A stretch of 64,000 bases of DNA from Bacteroidales bacterium. GTDB lineage: Bacteria > Bacteroidota > Bacteroidia > Bacteroidales > FEN-979. Position 1 is the stretch's first letter, and every line of letters begins with the position of its first letter. Below the pieces are notes generated by a model. It was given only the letters and a program-made list of their open reading frames with translations, had not been told where the DNA came from and did not search any database. The stretch lies in the NCBI GenBank assembly GCA_023231005.1, contig JALNWG010000014.1, positions 1-64,000 of the forward strand. Direction: 5' to 3'. This document shows, piece by piece, positions 9,190-17,175 of the stretch. The translations under genes were made by a program, and so were the position numbers.

Positions 9190-9498
9190 TTATTTATCGA
9201 GTTCCAGCAATTTGTTTTCGTGTTCAATGATGAGCAGTTGCATCTCAATTAACTGACCGATGGTAGCAACAGGATGTTTAACCGCATATTTCCCAATGAC
9301 TTTCAATTCGATATCGAGGTCATACTTTTTTTTGAAAATTTCAATGAGTTCAAGAAACATCAATGAATCACCATCGAGATCTTTGATGATGCTCGTTTTA
9401 TCATTGATCCGGGAAATATCTACTTCACATTCCTCAGCAAAAAAACCATAAACAACCTCCCTGACCTCGTTCCTTATACTTTCAGTAATTTTTGCCAT
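9190..9498 (-). CDS. Acyl carrier protein (ACP 1)
   Basis: A 102-residue acyl carrier protein with the phosphopantetheine site DGDSLMF (Ser45) in the expected place before helix II. It has a longer C-terminus than a housekeeping ACP, ending in an acidic/leucine-rich tail of about 20 residues. I start it at the ATG at 9498 (MAKITES) instead of an in-frame codon at 9525 that would overlap the KS gene. It sits between its likely partner ketosynthase (9522-10733) and the FabD-like acyltransferase (8252-9181), suggesting the three work together on one acyl chain. A phosphopantetheinyl transferase is needed but was not seen in the window. Confidence 0.87.
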   Translation of the reverse strand: MAKITESIRNEVREVVYGFFAEECEVDISRINDKTSIIKDLDGDSLMFLELIEIFKKKYDLDIELKVIGKYAVKHPVATIGQLIEMQLLIIEHENKLLELDK

Positions 9499-9521
9499 GA
9501 TGCTATTTTTTTGCAAAAATA

Positions 9522-10733
9522 TCACTTTTTTAATACAATGATTGCATTATGTCCACCAAAACCAAAGGAGTTTGAAAGAGCGACATTTATTTCTTTTTTC
9601 CGCGACTGATTCGGAATGTAGTCAAGATCAAGGTCAGGGTCGGGGATGCGGTAATTGATGGTCGGGGGTAAAATTCCATTTTCAAGGGCGAGGATGGTGA
9701 TGATGGCTTCAATGGCTCCAGCAGCTCCGATGGTATGGCCCAGCATAGATTTCGACGAAGATATGGGGATGTGATAAGCCAGTTCTCCAAACTCTTTTTT
9801 GATTGCCATGGTTTCAAAGCGGTCATTCAACTCCGTAGAAGTTCCATGTGCATTGATATACCCGACTTCCTCTTTTTGTATTCCGGAATTTTCTAGTGCT
9901 TTCCGGATTGAAAAAGCCATTCCTTCGCCATCATTCATGGGAGCCATAATGTTGTATCCTTCGCTTGTAATGGAACAACCTGCCATTTCGCAATGAATAT
10001 GAGCCTTTCTGGCTAATGCATGTTCTTTGGATTCGAGAATAATGGTACCCGCTCCCTCTCCGATAACAAAACCATCCCGGTCTTTGGAGAAGGGTTTACT
10101 GGCTTGTTCTGGTGGATCATTGGCAACCGAAAGCGCATAAAGCGCATTGAATCCCCGGATCTCCTCCGGGTTAATAATTGAATCGGCTCCACCCACGATC
10201 ATCACATCCGATTGTCCACTTTTAATCATCTGATAGCCTAATGATATAGCATAAGCAGAGGAAGCGCAGGCAGTATTCACGGCAAAGTTGGGACCGGTTA
10301 ACTGATATTCCATCGATAACCAGGCGGGCATGGCGTTGGTCATGCTTTTAAATACAGTATTCTGTGTGGTTGTGTTTTTCTCTACACTGGAATTTCCGGT
10401 ATTAACAACACCCATGATCACCCCGCATTTAGAACGGTCAGTGTCATCAAAATTCATCCCTGAATTGGCGACTGCCATTTTTGCTGCAGTCATACACATC
10501 CTGGTAACCCTTGTCATTTGACTTGCTGCCCTTTTTTTTATCCAGATCTTCGACAGTGCCTCAAATTCATCAGGAACCTGAGCGGCAATCTGAGTGGCGC
10601 AATTGGTAGGATCAAAAAGGGTAATCCTTTTGACCCCGCTTTTTCCGTTGATGATACTTTTCCAGTTTTCCTCTATAGTTAAACCCAGAGATGTAATTAA
10701 ACTCATCCCCGTTATTACAACTTCTCTTGCCAT
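9522..10733 (-). CDS. Beta-ketoacyl-ACP synthase, FabF (KAS II) type
   Basis: A full-length, apparently competent condensing enzyme of 403 residues: active-site cysteine in NTACASSAY (Cys156), first histidine in NAHGTST, second in GHTIGAAG, and the C-terminal NSFGFGGHN loop. It should carry out decarboxylative Claisen condensation of a malonyl group with an ACP-bound acyl chain. It is distinct from the three KS pairs at 19-26 kb and travels with ACP 1 and the FabD-like protein, 12 bases downstream of the haem protein gene. Because the cysteine is present it is not a decarboxylating-only KS of the kind used in beta-branching cassettes. Confidence 0.9.
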   Translation of the reverse strand: MAREVVITGMSLITSLGLTIEENWKSIINGKSGVKRITLFDPTNCATQIAAQVPDEFEALSKIWIKKRAASQMTRVTRMCMTAAKMAVANSGMNFDDTDRSKCGVIMGVVNTGNSSVEKNTTTQNTVFKSMTNAMPAWLSMEYQLTGPNFAVNTACASSAYAISLGYQMIKSGQSDVMIVGGADSIINPEEIRGFNALYALSVANDPPEQASKPFSKDRDGFVIGEGAGTIILESKEHALARKAHIHCEMAGCSITSEGYNIMAPMNDGEGMAFSIRKALENSGIQKEEVGYINAHGTSTELNDRFETMAIKKEFGELAYHIPISSSKSMLGHTIGAAGAIEAIITILALENGILPPTINYRIPDPDLDLDYIPNQSRKKEINVALSNSFGFGGHNAIIVLKK

Positions 10734-10745
10734 TCCGTTTCTCTG

Positions 10746-11126
10746 TTACTTCAAGGAATTCACCCATTTACCGACCATTTCCACTTCTGCTTTTGTGGGA
10801 ATCAAATCGGGATTATTTTTCTTCCAGCTTTTTGGTGGCATCGATTCTTTTGAAAGAACTTTAAAAATGGTATTTGCTTTATCACTTTGTTTTTGAATAG
10901 TAAGATCGCCCCATTTGGAGAAGTTCACTTTTCCGCGAGCCAATGCACTCCCCTTATCCGAATGACAATCCATACAGGCTCTCTGAACAAATTTCATCAT
11001 ATTATCGGGTAAAGCTGCCGATGTTGTATTCGTTGTTTTCTGCCCGGAAGCCAATATGGTATTGACATTTATCAACAAAAAAAATGCAATGAAAACTGTT
11101 GAAACCAGGATTATTGATTTTCTCAT
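10746..11126 (-). CDS. Exported monohaem c-type haem-binding protein
   Basis: A 126-residue protein with an N-terminal signal or anchor helix (residues 5-27) and one haem-attachment site CMDCH at about residues 51-55. The following sequence, with MPPKSW as a possible distal ligand loop (Met) and a final helix MVGKWVNSLK, fits the Bacteroidota haem-binding domain family (Haem_bd type). It would work in the periplasm as an electron carrier. Such a gene is unexpected inside a polyketide unit: it is 12 bases upstream of the KAS II gene and has its own candidate promoter. It may pass electrons to or from a redox step on the product, or be a chance neighbour. Confidence 0.8.
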   Translation of the reverse strand: MRKSIILVSTVFIAFFLLINVNTILASGQKTTNTTSAALPDNMMKFVQRACMDCHSDKGSALARGKVNFSKWGDLTIQKQSDKANTIFKVLSKESMPPKSWKKNNPDLIPTKAEVEMVGKWVNSLK

Positions 11127-11291
11127 AGATCGTGTATTAATAATTTGTTTTTTAATGGTTACATGGAATATCCATAATTAAGCATGAGTATTGTTCTTAG
11201 GATATTTCTGATTTTTATTCAGACAAATGTACATGACATTTTTTTAATTTCACAGAGACACTTCAAATAGGAAAATTTATTAAACAGTAAC
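11127..11291. other. Intergenic gap that splits the second acyl module
   Basis: This 165-base AT-rich gap separates the HAD gene from the haem-protein gene. It holds the promoter candidate at 11224-11231 and a leader of about 90 bases. No reading frame, repeat or terminator hairpin stands out. Confidence 0.6.
11224..11231 (-). promoter_or_regulatory. Candidate -7 element for the cytochrome-KS-ACP-AT unit
   Basis: On the minus strand the sequence is TACATTTG, an exact TAnnTTTG match. It lies in the only large gap of the minus-strand run between 8.2 and 17 kb and would give a 90-base leader to the haem-protein gene at 11126. It marks a likely sub-operon boundary. Confidence 0.5.
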
Positions 11292-12296
11292 CTATCCGAA
11301 ATACTCGTGCAAAGCATCATGAATCTGCTCTTGGGAAAGTCCCGATTGAGATGAATAACGTTTGACAGAGGAAAAAAATACATGCTGAAGAGACAGATAA
11401 ATTTCTGTGGTTTCAGAAATCTTATCTTCAACAAACTCTTCAATTGGATATATGTAAAAACCTGATTTAGATTTTATTCCAAGTTTTCCTGAATTCACAA
11501 GTTCTCTTAGTTCTGATATGAGTTCTTTATACGATGACGGATCCGGAACAGTTTTGAGATAATTGATAATGGATGCCAGCATGGTATCAATTCCAACGCT
11601 GTCGAAGAAATCAAACACTCCGAATTGAAAAAATCGCGACTTCACCAATTGGTCCATTTGATGGAAAGTACAAGATCCTTGTTTTACGATCCGATAAGCT
11701 TCATTCTGAAAGTCGAGGAAAATTTTATTGAGGATAAAACTGTCTTTTTCCTCGAGCATCAGATATTGACGGTTAATCTGTTTTAAAAATAATTCGACGC
11801 TGGCTAAAGTTTCATCCGAAGTACTTGAAGTACGAATAAATTCGACAATATTTGTCAATTGGATCGGGTAAAAAAAATGTAGTCCGACAAATTTGTCATT
11901 TCGTATATTTCCGTTACAAAGTTCAGAAGGATTGATGGAAGAGGAATTTGAAGCGAAGATACAGTTGGGTTGGATGATGTTTTGCAACATGGTAAAAAGA
12001 GTGCGTTTCATCTCCAGATTTTCCGGAATCGCTTCGATGATCAGATCGCAATCGTTCAAATCTGCAGGGATTTGAGTAATTAAAGTCCGGGTAAGTTGAC
12101 AATGGCGTGATGAGTTGATAATGCCTGCTTTGAGGGAGCGGTTGATTCGTTTGTAGAATTGTTTCCTCATTTTGGTCACATCGGCATTGTTGCTACATAG
12201 CCAGAGGATTGTAAAATCGAAGGGGAGAAGATAGTAAAAAAGATCGCTTCCCATTTTTCCTTCGCCGATAATCCCTATGGTTGTGACGTTTCCCAT
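11292..12296 (-). CDS. 3-hydroxyacyl-CoA dehydrogenase-family protein
   Basis: A 334-residue member of the 3HCDH family. It opens with an NAD-binding Rossmann fold (IGIIGEGKMG), keeps the serine-rich SNSSSINPSEL loop, and has the catalytic dyad region GLHFFYP ... IVEFI with His and Glu in place; the usual Asn after HFF is Tyr. The C-terminal helical domain ends with KSGFYIYP. The family oxidises or reduces 3-hydroxyacyl thioesters. I use the ATG at 12296, one base after the stop of the upstream radical SAM gene; a longer frame from 12404 would lie entirely inside that gene. With the two crotonases and KAS III-like gene upstream it makes a beta-oxidation-like (or reverse) set separate from the FabG/dehydratase set of the main polyene module. 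Confidence 0.83.
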   Translation of the reverse strand: MGNVTTIGIIGEGKMGSDLFYYLLPFDFTILWLCSNNADVTKMRKQFYKRINRSLKAGIINSSRHCQLTRTLITQIPADLNDCDLIIEAIPENLEMKRTLFTMLQNIIQPNCIFASNSSSINPSELCNGNIRNDKFVGLHFFYPIQLTNIVEFIRTSSTSDETLASVELFLKQINRQYLMLEEKDSFILNKIFLDFQNEAYRIVKQGSCTFHQMDQLVKSRFFQFGVFDFFDSVGIDTMLASIINYLKTVPDPSSYKELISELRELVNSGKLGIKSKSGFYIYPIEEFVEDKISETTEIYLSLQHVFFSSVKRYSSQSGLSQEQIHDALHEYFG

Positions 12297-12297
12297 C

Positions 12298-13833
12298 TCA
12301 ACTGGAATTTGATTGTTTCCATGGACCTTTATCCTGTGCGATGACAATTTTACGATATTCTTCCATATTTCGTACATGTTCCTGGATGTGGCGGTGATAT
12401 CCAAGCATGGTGAGCATGAACGACAATCCTTTATCGATGGCGATTCGTTTCGTTCTGATCAATCCGAAAATGTAAAAGAATAGCGCTTTACGGTCTTTAT
12501 CAGTTGTAAGAATATATTCTTTGAAGGTGATCCAGGATAAACGGGCTTTCATATATATGGAAATTTCACCTCCGGGTCGCGTAAAGGCTCCATTACTTAA
12601 TAATGCTTCTCCCTTTTTCCGGATGGTATCGAAGGAATAAAGTCTCTCAATGGTTTGCATGTATTTGTCGAAAATTTCAATTTGCGACATATTCATATAA
12701 TGCAAGGTAGGGAAATGGCCAACCCCAAGTTCAGGATCGCAGGAGAGGAGCCGGCCAGCTTCCTGGAATTTTTTATAAACTTCCGTTCCCGGAGGAGCAT
12801 TGAGCAAATGCAGGTTTACATTGGGCAGATGATGTTTCATGGTAAAATCGAAGATCCGGTCAAATTCATCCAGACCGTCGTTATCAAAACCAACTACAAA
12901 GCTGGCATTGATATGAATACCGGCAGCATGAATTTTATTGATGGCCTCTTCGTATATTTTCCCGCCCCGGTTATGATGTTTATGAGATTCGTCAAGGCTT
13001 TCCGGATTCAGGGATTCAAAACCCACCAGGATATTGAAACATCCGGCATCAGCCATCAATCGTAACAATTCATCATCGGTGGCAACATCGAGACTGCACA
13101 TACATCCCCAAGATATTTTCAATGGGATGATGGCCTTCATCAGTTCTTTTGCATACGTTTTATTGATGGTGAGGTTATCATCGACAAAGAAAAAGTACTT
13201 TGCCGGAGCCGATTTTATTTCTTCCACAACATTATCAATATCACGATAACGCATTTTACGGCCAAAGGTCTTTGATACAAGACAAAAGTCGCAATTGAAA
13301 GGGCATCCCCGTGAGACCTGTATGGCCACCTGGAAAATCCGCTTCATATTAACCAGATCCCAACGAGGCGGATTTTGGGTTTTATAAGGAATAAATTCAG
13401 AAGATTCGTAAACCGGCTGTAATCGTCCATTTTCAAAATCCGCCAGACATTTTTCCCATTTTCCTTCTGCTTCGCCTGCGATCACGCAATCACCGTGTTT
13501 CAAGGCATCTTCCTGTTTGAAGGATGCATAAGGTCCGCCATAAACCACTTTGGCACCCATGGCACGATAGGTATCGCCCAATTCGAAGGCTCGTTTTACC
13601 GTGGCTGCCAGCGTGGTTATTCCAACAATATCCGGCTTTTCATTTTTTGGGAGATGTTCGATCTCTTCATCAAATATTCGGATGTCGTAATTCCCAGGAG
13701 TGAGCGCTGCTATGGTTGGCAATGCCAGAGGTACCATAAATCGTTTCTTCCCGAACATTTTCGCCAGTTCGCTATGAGCTGGATAATTGATGAACCGTTG
13801 TTTCGGGCTGATCAGAAAGAGCTTATACTTCAT
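12298..13833 (-). CDS. B12-binding radical SAM protein (3 of 4), DUF4070-like C-terminus
   Basis: A 511-residue cobalamin-type radical SAM enzyme. The B12-binding half (residues 1-150) contains VYGGPYA and GEAEGKWE; the cluster motif CPFNCDFC gives cysteines 177, 181 and 184; SWGCMCSLDVATDD and ILVGFESL follow in the barrel; and FVVGFDNDG is typical of the subgroup with a long C-terminal extension (DUF4070-like) that includes lipid and hopanoid modifying enzymes. It sits between the KAS III-like gene (11-base overlap) and the HAD gene (one-base gap), so it is firmly embedded in this acyl module. Probable action: methylation or rearrangement of the nascent acyl chain or product under anaerobic conditions. 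The specific substrate is unknown. Confidence 0.85.
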   Translation of the reverse strand: MKYKLFLISPKQRFINYPAHSELAKMFGKKRFMVPLALPTIAALTPGNYDIRIFDEEIEHLPKNEKPDIVGITTLAATVKRAFELGDTYRAMGAKVVYGGPYASFKQEDALKHGDCVIAGEAEGKWEKCLADFENGRLQPVYESSEFIPYKTQNPPRWDLVNMKRIFQVAIQVSRGCPFNCDFCLVSKTFGRKMRYRDIDNVVEEIKSAPAKYFFFVDDNLTINKTYAKELMKAIIPLKISWGCMCSLDVATDDELLRLMADAGCFNILVGFESLNPESLDESHKHHNRGGKIYEEAINKIHAAGIHINASFVVGFDNDGLDEFDRIFDFTMKHHLPNVNLHLLNAPPGTEVYKKFQEAGRLLSCDPELGVGHFPTLHYMNMSQIEIFDKYMQTIERLYSFDTIRKKGEALLSNGAFTRPGGEISIYMKARLSWITFKEYILTTDKDRKALFFYIFGLIRTKRIAIDKGLSFMLTMLGYHRHIQEHVRNMEEYRKIVIAQDKGPWKQSNSS

Positions 13834-14953
13834 AGTATTTTAAAATATATCCGGCTTGCATAAATTTACTTACCTCTGTAACGAAGCTGAGAATTACATC
13901 GCCATGATTCAATTTTTCTTCTTTACAGATTCTGTCAAGACAAAGAAAGGCCATTGGGGGGCCAATATATCCCATGGAAGCCATTTTGGAATAGAGTGTT
14001 TGTCGGGCAATTCCCAATTCCACACACTCATCCATAACCAATTCTGCAATATGTTTAGAAGGGAAGTTTACCTGGAAGAATCTTACTGCATTCAGATTGA
14101 ACGGATAAATATCAAACATTCTCCGAATTCCCTTATAAAAAACGGAACCACCTGGTTCATGAAAGTTCGCGCTTAATTCTTCCTGGAACATTTGGGCCAG
14201 ATGGTGAAATCCCTGTTCGAATTCTTCTTTTGGGTTCATCCAATAGGCCGGACGTTTGTTTCCCATGGCCGAAGGTTTGTTTCCACCACAGGATTCGATG
14301 TAATTCGATTCAACGAACAATCCTTTGTTACATTGATCCGATGCTTGTAATACGATAGCAGAAGCTCCATCGCTTAAAAAATACCGTAAAAAGAGTTCTT
14401 CCTTCTTTACTATTGGTTGATTGTAATATTCAGCAATCAATTCGGAGGAGGAAATATTGGAGGAAACCATCAGTACGGTTTTATACCGGCCAAGGCGGAT
14501 CATATCAGAACCGATCAACAGGGCTTTGTATGCTGAAGTACAATTAGCATGAACCGAAATTTCTGCACATAGCTCTATTCCCAATGCTTCCTGAATGCGG
14601 ACACTGGCCGTAGGCATCTGATCCTGATGAGCGCTTCCATAAACAATCAAGTCAATATCTTCAGGCTTAAGTCCTGCATCTAAAATGGCATCCCTGGATG
14701 CTTTTACCGACATGGTGATGTTGTCATCCGTAAATTTACGTGTATCCGGGTCCATTGCAAAGTGGTAAAATTTTACATCGAGCAACTCTTTCATCAACCC
14801 TTTTACCCTTTTCATCCATTTCCGGATTTTTTCAGGGGCATCGCGCAATTCTCCTAAATAGGTATCCACATCCTCGAATGGAATGGGTTTTCCGGGGAGG
14901 TAGGATCCTGTTCCGGCAATTTTGACAAATATTTCAGAGGTTAATTTTTGCAT
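13823..14953 (-). CDS. KAS III (FabH/DarB-like) condensing enzyme with altered catalytic triad
   Basis: A thiolase-fold protein of 376 residues. The cysteine is present in HANCTSAYKA (Cys138). The FabH HQAN motif appears as FQVN, with Phe293 in place of the catalytic histidine, and the NxGN asparagine region reads SMGYIGPP. The overall layout (YLPGKPIPFEDVDTYLG near the start, LFLRYFLSDGAS in the middle) resembles, from memory, the DarB enzymes that assemble dialkylresorcinols in flexirubin loci. With Cys but no His it might transfer acyl groups instead of condensing them, or use another residue. The gene overlaps the upstream crotonase by 20 bases and the downstream radical SAM gene by 11. 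No DarA partner was found. Confidence 0.75.
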   Translation of the reverse strand: MQKLTSEIFVKIAGTGSYLPGKPIPFEDVDTYLGELRDAPEKIRKWMKRVKGLMKELLDVKFYHFAMDPDTRKFTDDNITMSVKASRDAILDAGLKPEDIDLIVYGSAHQDQMPTASVRIQEALGIELCAEISVHANCTSAYKALLIGSDMIRLGRYKTVLMVSSNISSSELIAEYYNQPIVKKEELFLRYFLSDGASAIVLQASDQCNKGLFVESNYIESCGGNKPSAMGNKRPAYWMNPKEEFEQGFHHLAQMFQEELSANFHEPGGSVFYKGIRRMFDIYPFNLNAVRFFQVNFPSKHIAELVMDECVELGIARQTLYSKMASMGYIGPPMAFLCLDRICKEEKLNHGDVILSFVTEVSKFMQAGYILKYYEV

Positions 14954-15587
14954 TCAATGGATTTAAATACTTCTGGAGACAGATGCGGCGGTCAGTTCCG
15001 GTTATATTTAACGGTAACGTTTTGGCAAAACGCGCAGCAAATGTTAAAAGTTCATGTTTTGGAACGATGGCATCAATCAGTCCGAATTCGAATGCTTCCC
15101 GTGCTGAAAAAGTATTTCCATGCAGAATAAGCTCCAATGCTTTGGCTTTGCCCACCAATTTGGAAAACCTTTGGACACCTCCAATCCCTGGCATGAGATT
15201 ATAAGTTGTTTCCGGAAAACCGAAAACTGCTTCATTGGAACAAATTCTGAAATGACAAAAAAGGGTCAACTCCATTGCAGAACCCAGACATACACCTCGG
15301 ATGGCGGATATTGCAGGAATACCCAGTTGTTCAAGGTGAAGAAAAGCATTATAATGCTGAAGCATCACTTCTTCATCAACATGATCCAACAGTTCATCGA
15401 GATTTGCCCCTGAGGAAAAATGTCTTCCATTAGCATGAATAATCAAAGCTTTCAATCCGTCAGTATGCTCAACAATCTGAATGGCTTCCTGAAAATCGCG
15501 GAAAAACTCAAGGGACATTGTGTTCGCGGGAGGTTGATTGATGGCCAACCAGCCTATATTATCTTCGATTCGCCATTGCAATGTCAT
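14934..15587 (-). CDS. Crotonase-family protein (enoyl-CoA hydratase/isomerase), ECH-A
   Basis: A short (217 residues) crotonase. The oxyanion loop FSSGANLDEL, the segment GSAMELTL with the first catalytic glutamate, and FPETTYNLMPGIGGVQRF with the second are all present, so hydration/dehydration of an enoyl thioester is possible. The usual C-terminal helices are trimmed compared with the 255-residue family norm. The gene sits 3 bases after the second crotonase gene and overlaps the KAS III-like gene downstream. Two adjacent crotonases recall beta-branching cassettes, but the HMG-synthase partner is absent. Confidence 0.82.
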   Translation of the reverse strand: MTLQWRIEDNIGWLAINQPPANTMSLEFFRDFQEAIQIVEHTDGLKALIIHANGRHFSSGANLDELLDHVDEEVMLQHYNAFLHLEQLGIPAISAIRGVCLGSAMELTLFCHFRICSNEAVFGFPETTYNLMPGIGGVQRFSKLVGKAKALELILHGNTFSAREAFEFGLIDAIVPKHELLTFAARFAKTLPLNITGTDRRICLQKYLNPLNAKINL

Positions 15588-15590
15588 CGG

Positions 15591-16343
15591 TTATTCTCCC
15601 TCCATTTTACGTCTTTCAGCCTCGTTAATGGCAAGCATACAAAAAAGCCGAGTTTCATCTTTCATTGCCTCAGTGGGGGATAAGGTAGCGGCATTTTTCA
15701 GGGATTTCATGATGGCATTAATCACCTTAACAGGACGATCGATGGTCATTTTCCGGGCTAACGAAAATGCATATTCAAATGCATGATCCTTTTGGGCCAG
15801 AAAATCGACAAGCCCCATACTCTTAGCATCTGAAGCATTCACAATATCTCCTCCCAAAATAACCCGAGTTGCTTGGGAAAGACCAATGATTTCAGGAAGA
15901 CGAATGGTGCCTCCAAGACCCGGCATCAGGTTGGAATTAATTTCGGGAAATGCCAACAGCGCATTTTCTGATGCAACCCGGATATGACAAGCCAGAGCGA
16001 TTTCAAGTCCGCCACCAAAACAAACGCGGTTGATCGCTGCAATGGAGGGAATCAACAGGTCGTTGATGGCTTCTAACAATTCTTTCCCGGCGTTCATTCC
16101 AAAGGCAAGTCGCTCCGGATCCTGTGTTTGATGAAAAATTTCCTTTAAGTTTCCACCGGAAGAAAAGTTTTTGCCTTCTCCTGTGATGATCAAAGCTTTC
16201 ACCGATTCATCCTGAATCCATTCATGAAACTGCTCAAGCGGAATAAATTCCGGTTGTTCCAGCTTGTTTGAAGGCGGATTCCCAAGGGAAATTATTCCGA
16301 TATCGTTAATAATTTCAAATGATATATTGGGTACATGGGTCAC
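15591..16343 (-). CDS. Crotonase-family protein (enoyl-CoA hydratase/isomerase), ECH-B
   Basis: A full-length crotonase of 250 residues. It shows the oxyanion loop FSSGGNLKE, the first glutamate in GGGLEIALACH and the second in FPEINSNLMPGLGGTIRLPE. Both catalytic acids are therefore kept and a hydratase or isomerase role fits. The frame opens with GTG at 16343, nine bases after the thioesterase gene's stop; no ATG is better placed. It is a paralogue of its downstream neighbour but not closely similar, so the pair more likely catalyses two different steps than a dosage effect. Confidence 0.83.
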   Translation of the reverse strand: MTHVPNISFEIINDIGIISLGNPPSNKLEQPEFIPLEQFHEWIQDESVKALIITGEGKNFSSGGNLKEIFHQTQDPERLAFGMNAGKELLEAINDLLIPSIAAINRVCFGGGLEIALACHIRVASENALLAFPEINSNLMPGLGGTIRLPEIIGLSQATRVILGGDIVNASDAKSMGLVDFLAQKDHAFEYAFSLARKMTIDRPVKVINAIMKSLKNAATLSPTEAMKDETRLFCMLAINEAERRKMEGE

Positions 16344-16352
16344 TTCACAAAT

Positions 16353-16745
16353 CTATTTTAATCTCTTCAATAGACCATCGGGAATATCACGTGCCATTTT
16401 TTCCTTATCAACAAAAATAAGTTTGGTGGTAGCCCGTGCAGCAGGTAGGTTAGTCGATTTTTTAATAATTCGTTGCTGGAAAATTAAATATGGTTTTTCA
16501 GGGAAGCAAGAAGATTCGACGATCAATTCCTCAAATAATTTCACTTCCCGCTGATACCGGATATGGATATCGGTAACCACCAACGATAATTCGCTTTCAG
16601 TTAAAGAAGGCATCAAATCCAGTGCTTTGAAATATTCCCAACGCGCATGTTCAAAATAGTTGAGATATACAGCATTGTTGATATGGTTGTAGGAATCCAA
16701 CTCATATCCACGGACAGTCAGCAATAATGTGTGTTTTTCAGCCAT
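16353..16745 (-). CDS. 4HBT-type acyl thioesterase (hotdog fold)
   Basis: A 130-residue hotdog protein of the YbgC/4-hydroxybenzoyl-CoA thioesterase group: VRGYELDSYNHINNAVYLNYFEHARWEY holds the Asp-x-x-x-His-x-N-N-x-x-Y pattern with the acidic residue and N-H-x-N loop. It should hydrolyse acyl-CoA or acyl-ACP thioesters. A second thioesterase of the same fold is at 25964-26389, so the locus has one for each half. The start overlaps the end of the upstream dehydratase gene by one base (TAATG-type coupling). Confidence 0.83.
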   Translation of the reverse strand: MAEKHTLLLTVRGYELDSYNHINNAVYLNYFEHARWEYFKALDLMPSLTESELSLVVTDIHIRYQREVKLFEELIVESSCFPEKPYLIFQQRIIKKSTNLPAARATTKLIFVDKEKMARDIPDGLLKRLK

Positions 16746-17131
16746 CAGACAGCTTTTTCAAATTTACCCTTGAATTTCAAAAAAATCGATTCTGATTTTC
16801 CTAAGGTTGCCGTAATTGAGTACCGGTTTTCAGATAACGGTTTGATAACCAAGTCAACATCCAGAAGAGGATTTTCATGCGGAATGATCATCGATAAAAA
16901 CTTGATATTGTCTGACTCAGTCAAGCGCAATGAAGTGTTCAAGGCCTTTTCCGCTAATTCTCTTACCATCTGTACCTGGCATACTCCGGGAACAATCGGA
17001 TTCCCCGGGAAATGACCCTGATAAATAGCGTGATTTTGGTTGAGCTTTGTTGAAACTTTATATTTTTGTTGATCTTCGGAAGTTTCCGTATTTGTAAAAG
17101 ACTGAATATCAAAAAAGTTACCCAAAAGCAT
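16745..17131 (-). CDS. ApeI-like hotdog dehydratase subunit (His present, Glu replaced)
   Basis: A 128-residue hotdog protein with the FabZ-type signature HAIYQGHFPGNPIVPGV. The catalytic histidine is present, but the acid that FabA/FabZ carry 14 residues later is Gln (GVCQVQM). In aryl polyene loci the dehydratase is a heterodimer of ApeI, which has the His, and ApeP, which supplies the acid; this protein looks like the ApeI half, and the gene at 31347-31760 looks like the ApeP half. It would dehydrate 3-hydroxyacyl-ACP to build the conjugated polyene. It is the first gene after a 44-base gap below the lipoprotein gene. Confidence 0.8.
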   Translation of the reverse strand: MLLGNFFDIQSFTNTETSEDQQKYKVSTKLNQNHAIYQGHFPGNPIVPGVCQVQMVRELAEKALNTSLRLTESDNIKFLSMIIPHENPLLDVDLVIKPLSENRYSITATLGKSESIFLKFKGKFEKAV

Positions 17132-17175
17132 AATCCTGATTAATTAATGTTTTAATTATTGGGTAAAAATACAGC

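Noticed and set aside
13823..14953. A complete dialkylresorcinol (DarA/DarB) pathway
   Set aside because: Only a DarB-like protein is visible; no DarA was found in the window.
8252..16343. A beta-branching cassette (donor ACP, decarboxylating KS, HMG synthase, two crotonases)
   Set aside because: The KS keeps its cysteine, the condensing enzyme reads as KAS III/DarB-like and not HMG synthase, and both crotonases keep both glutamates.
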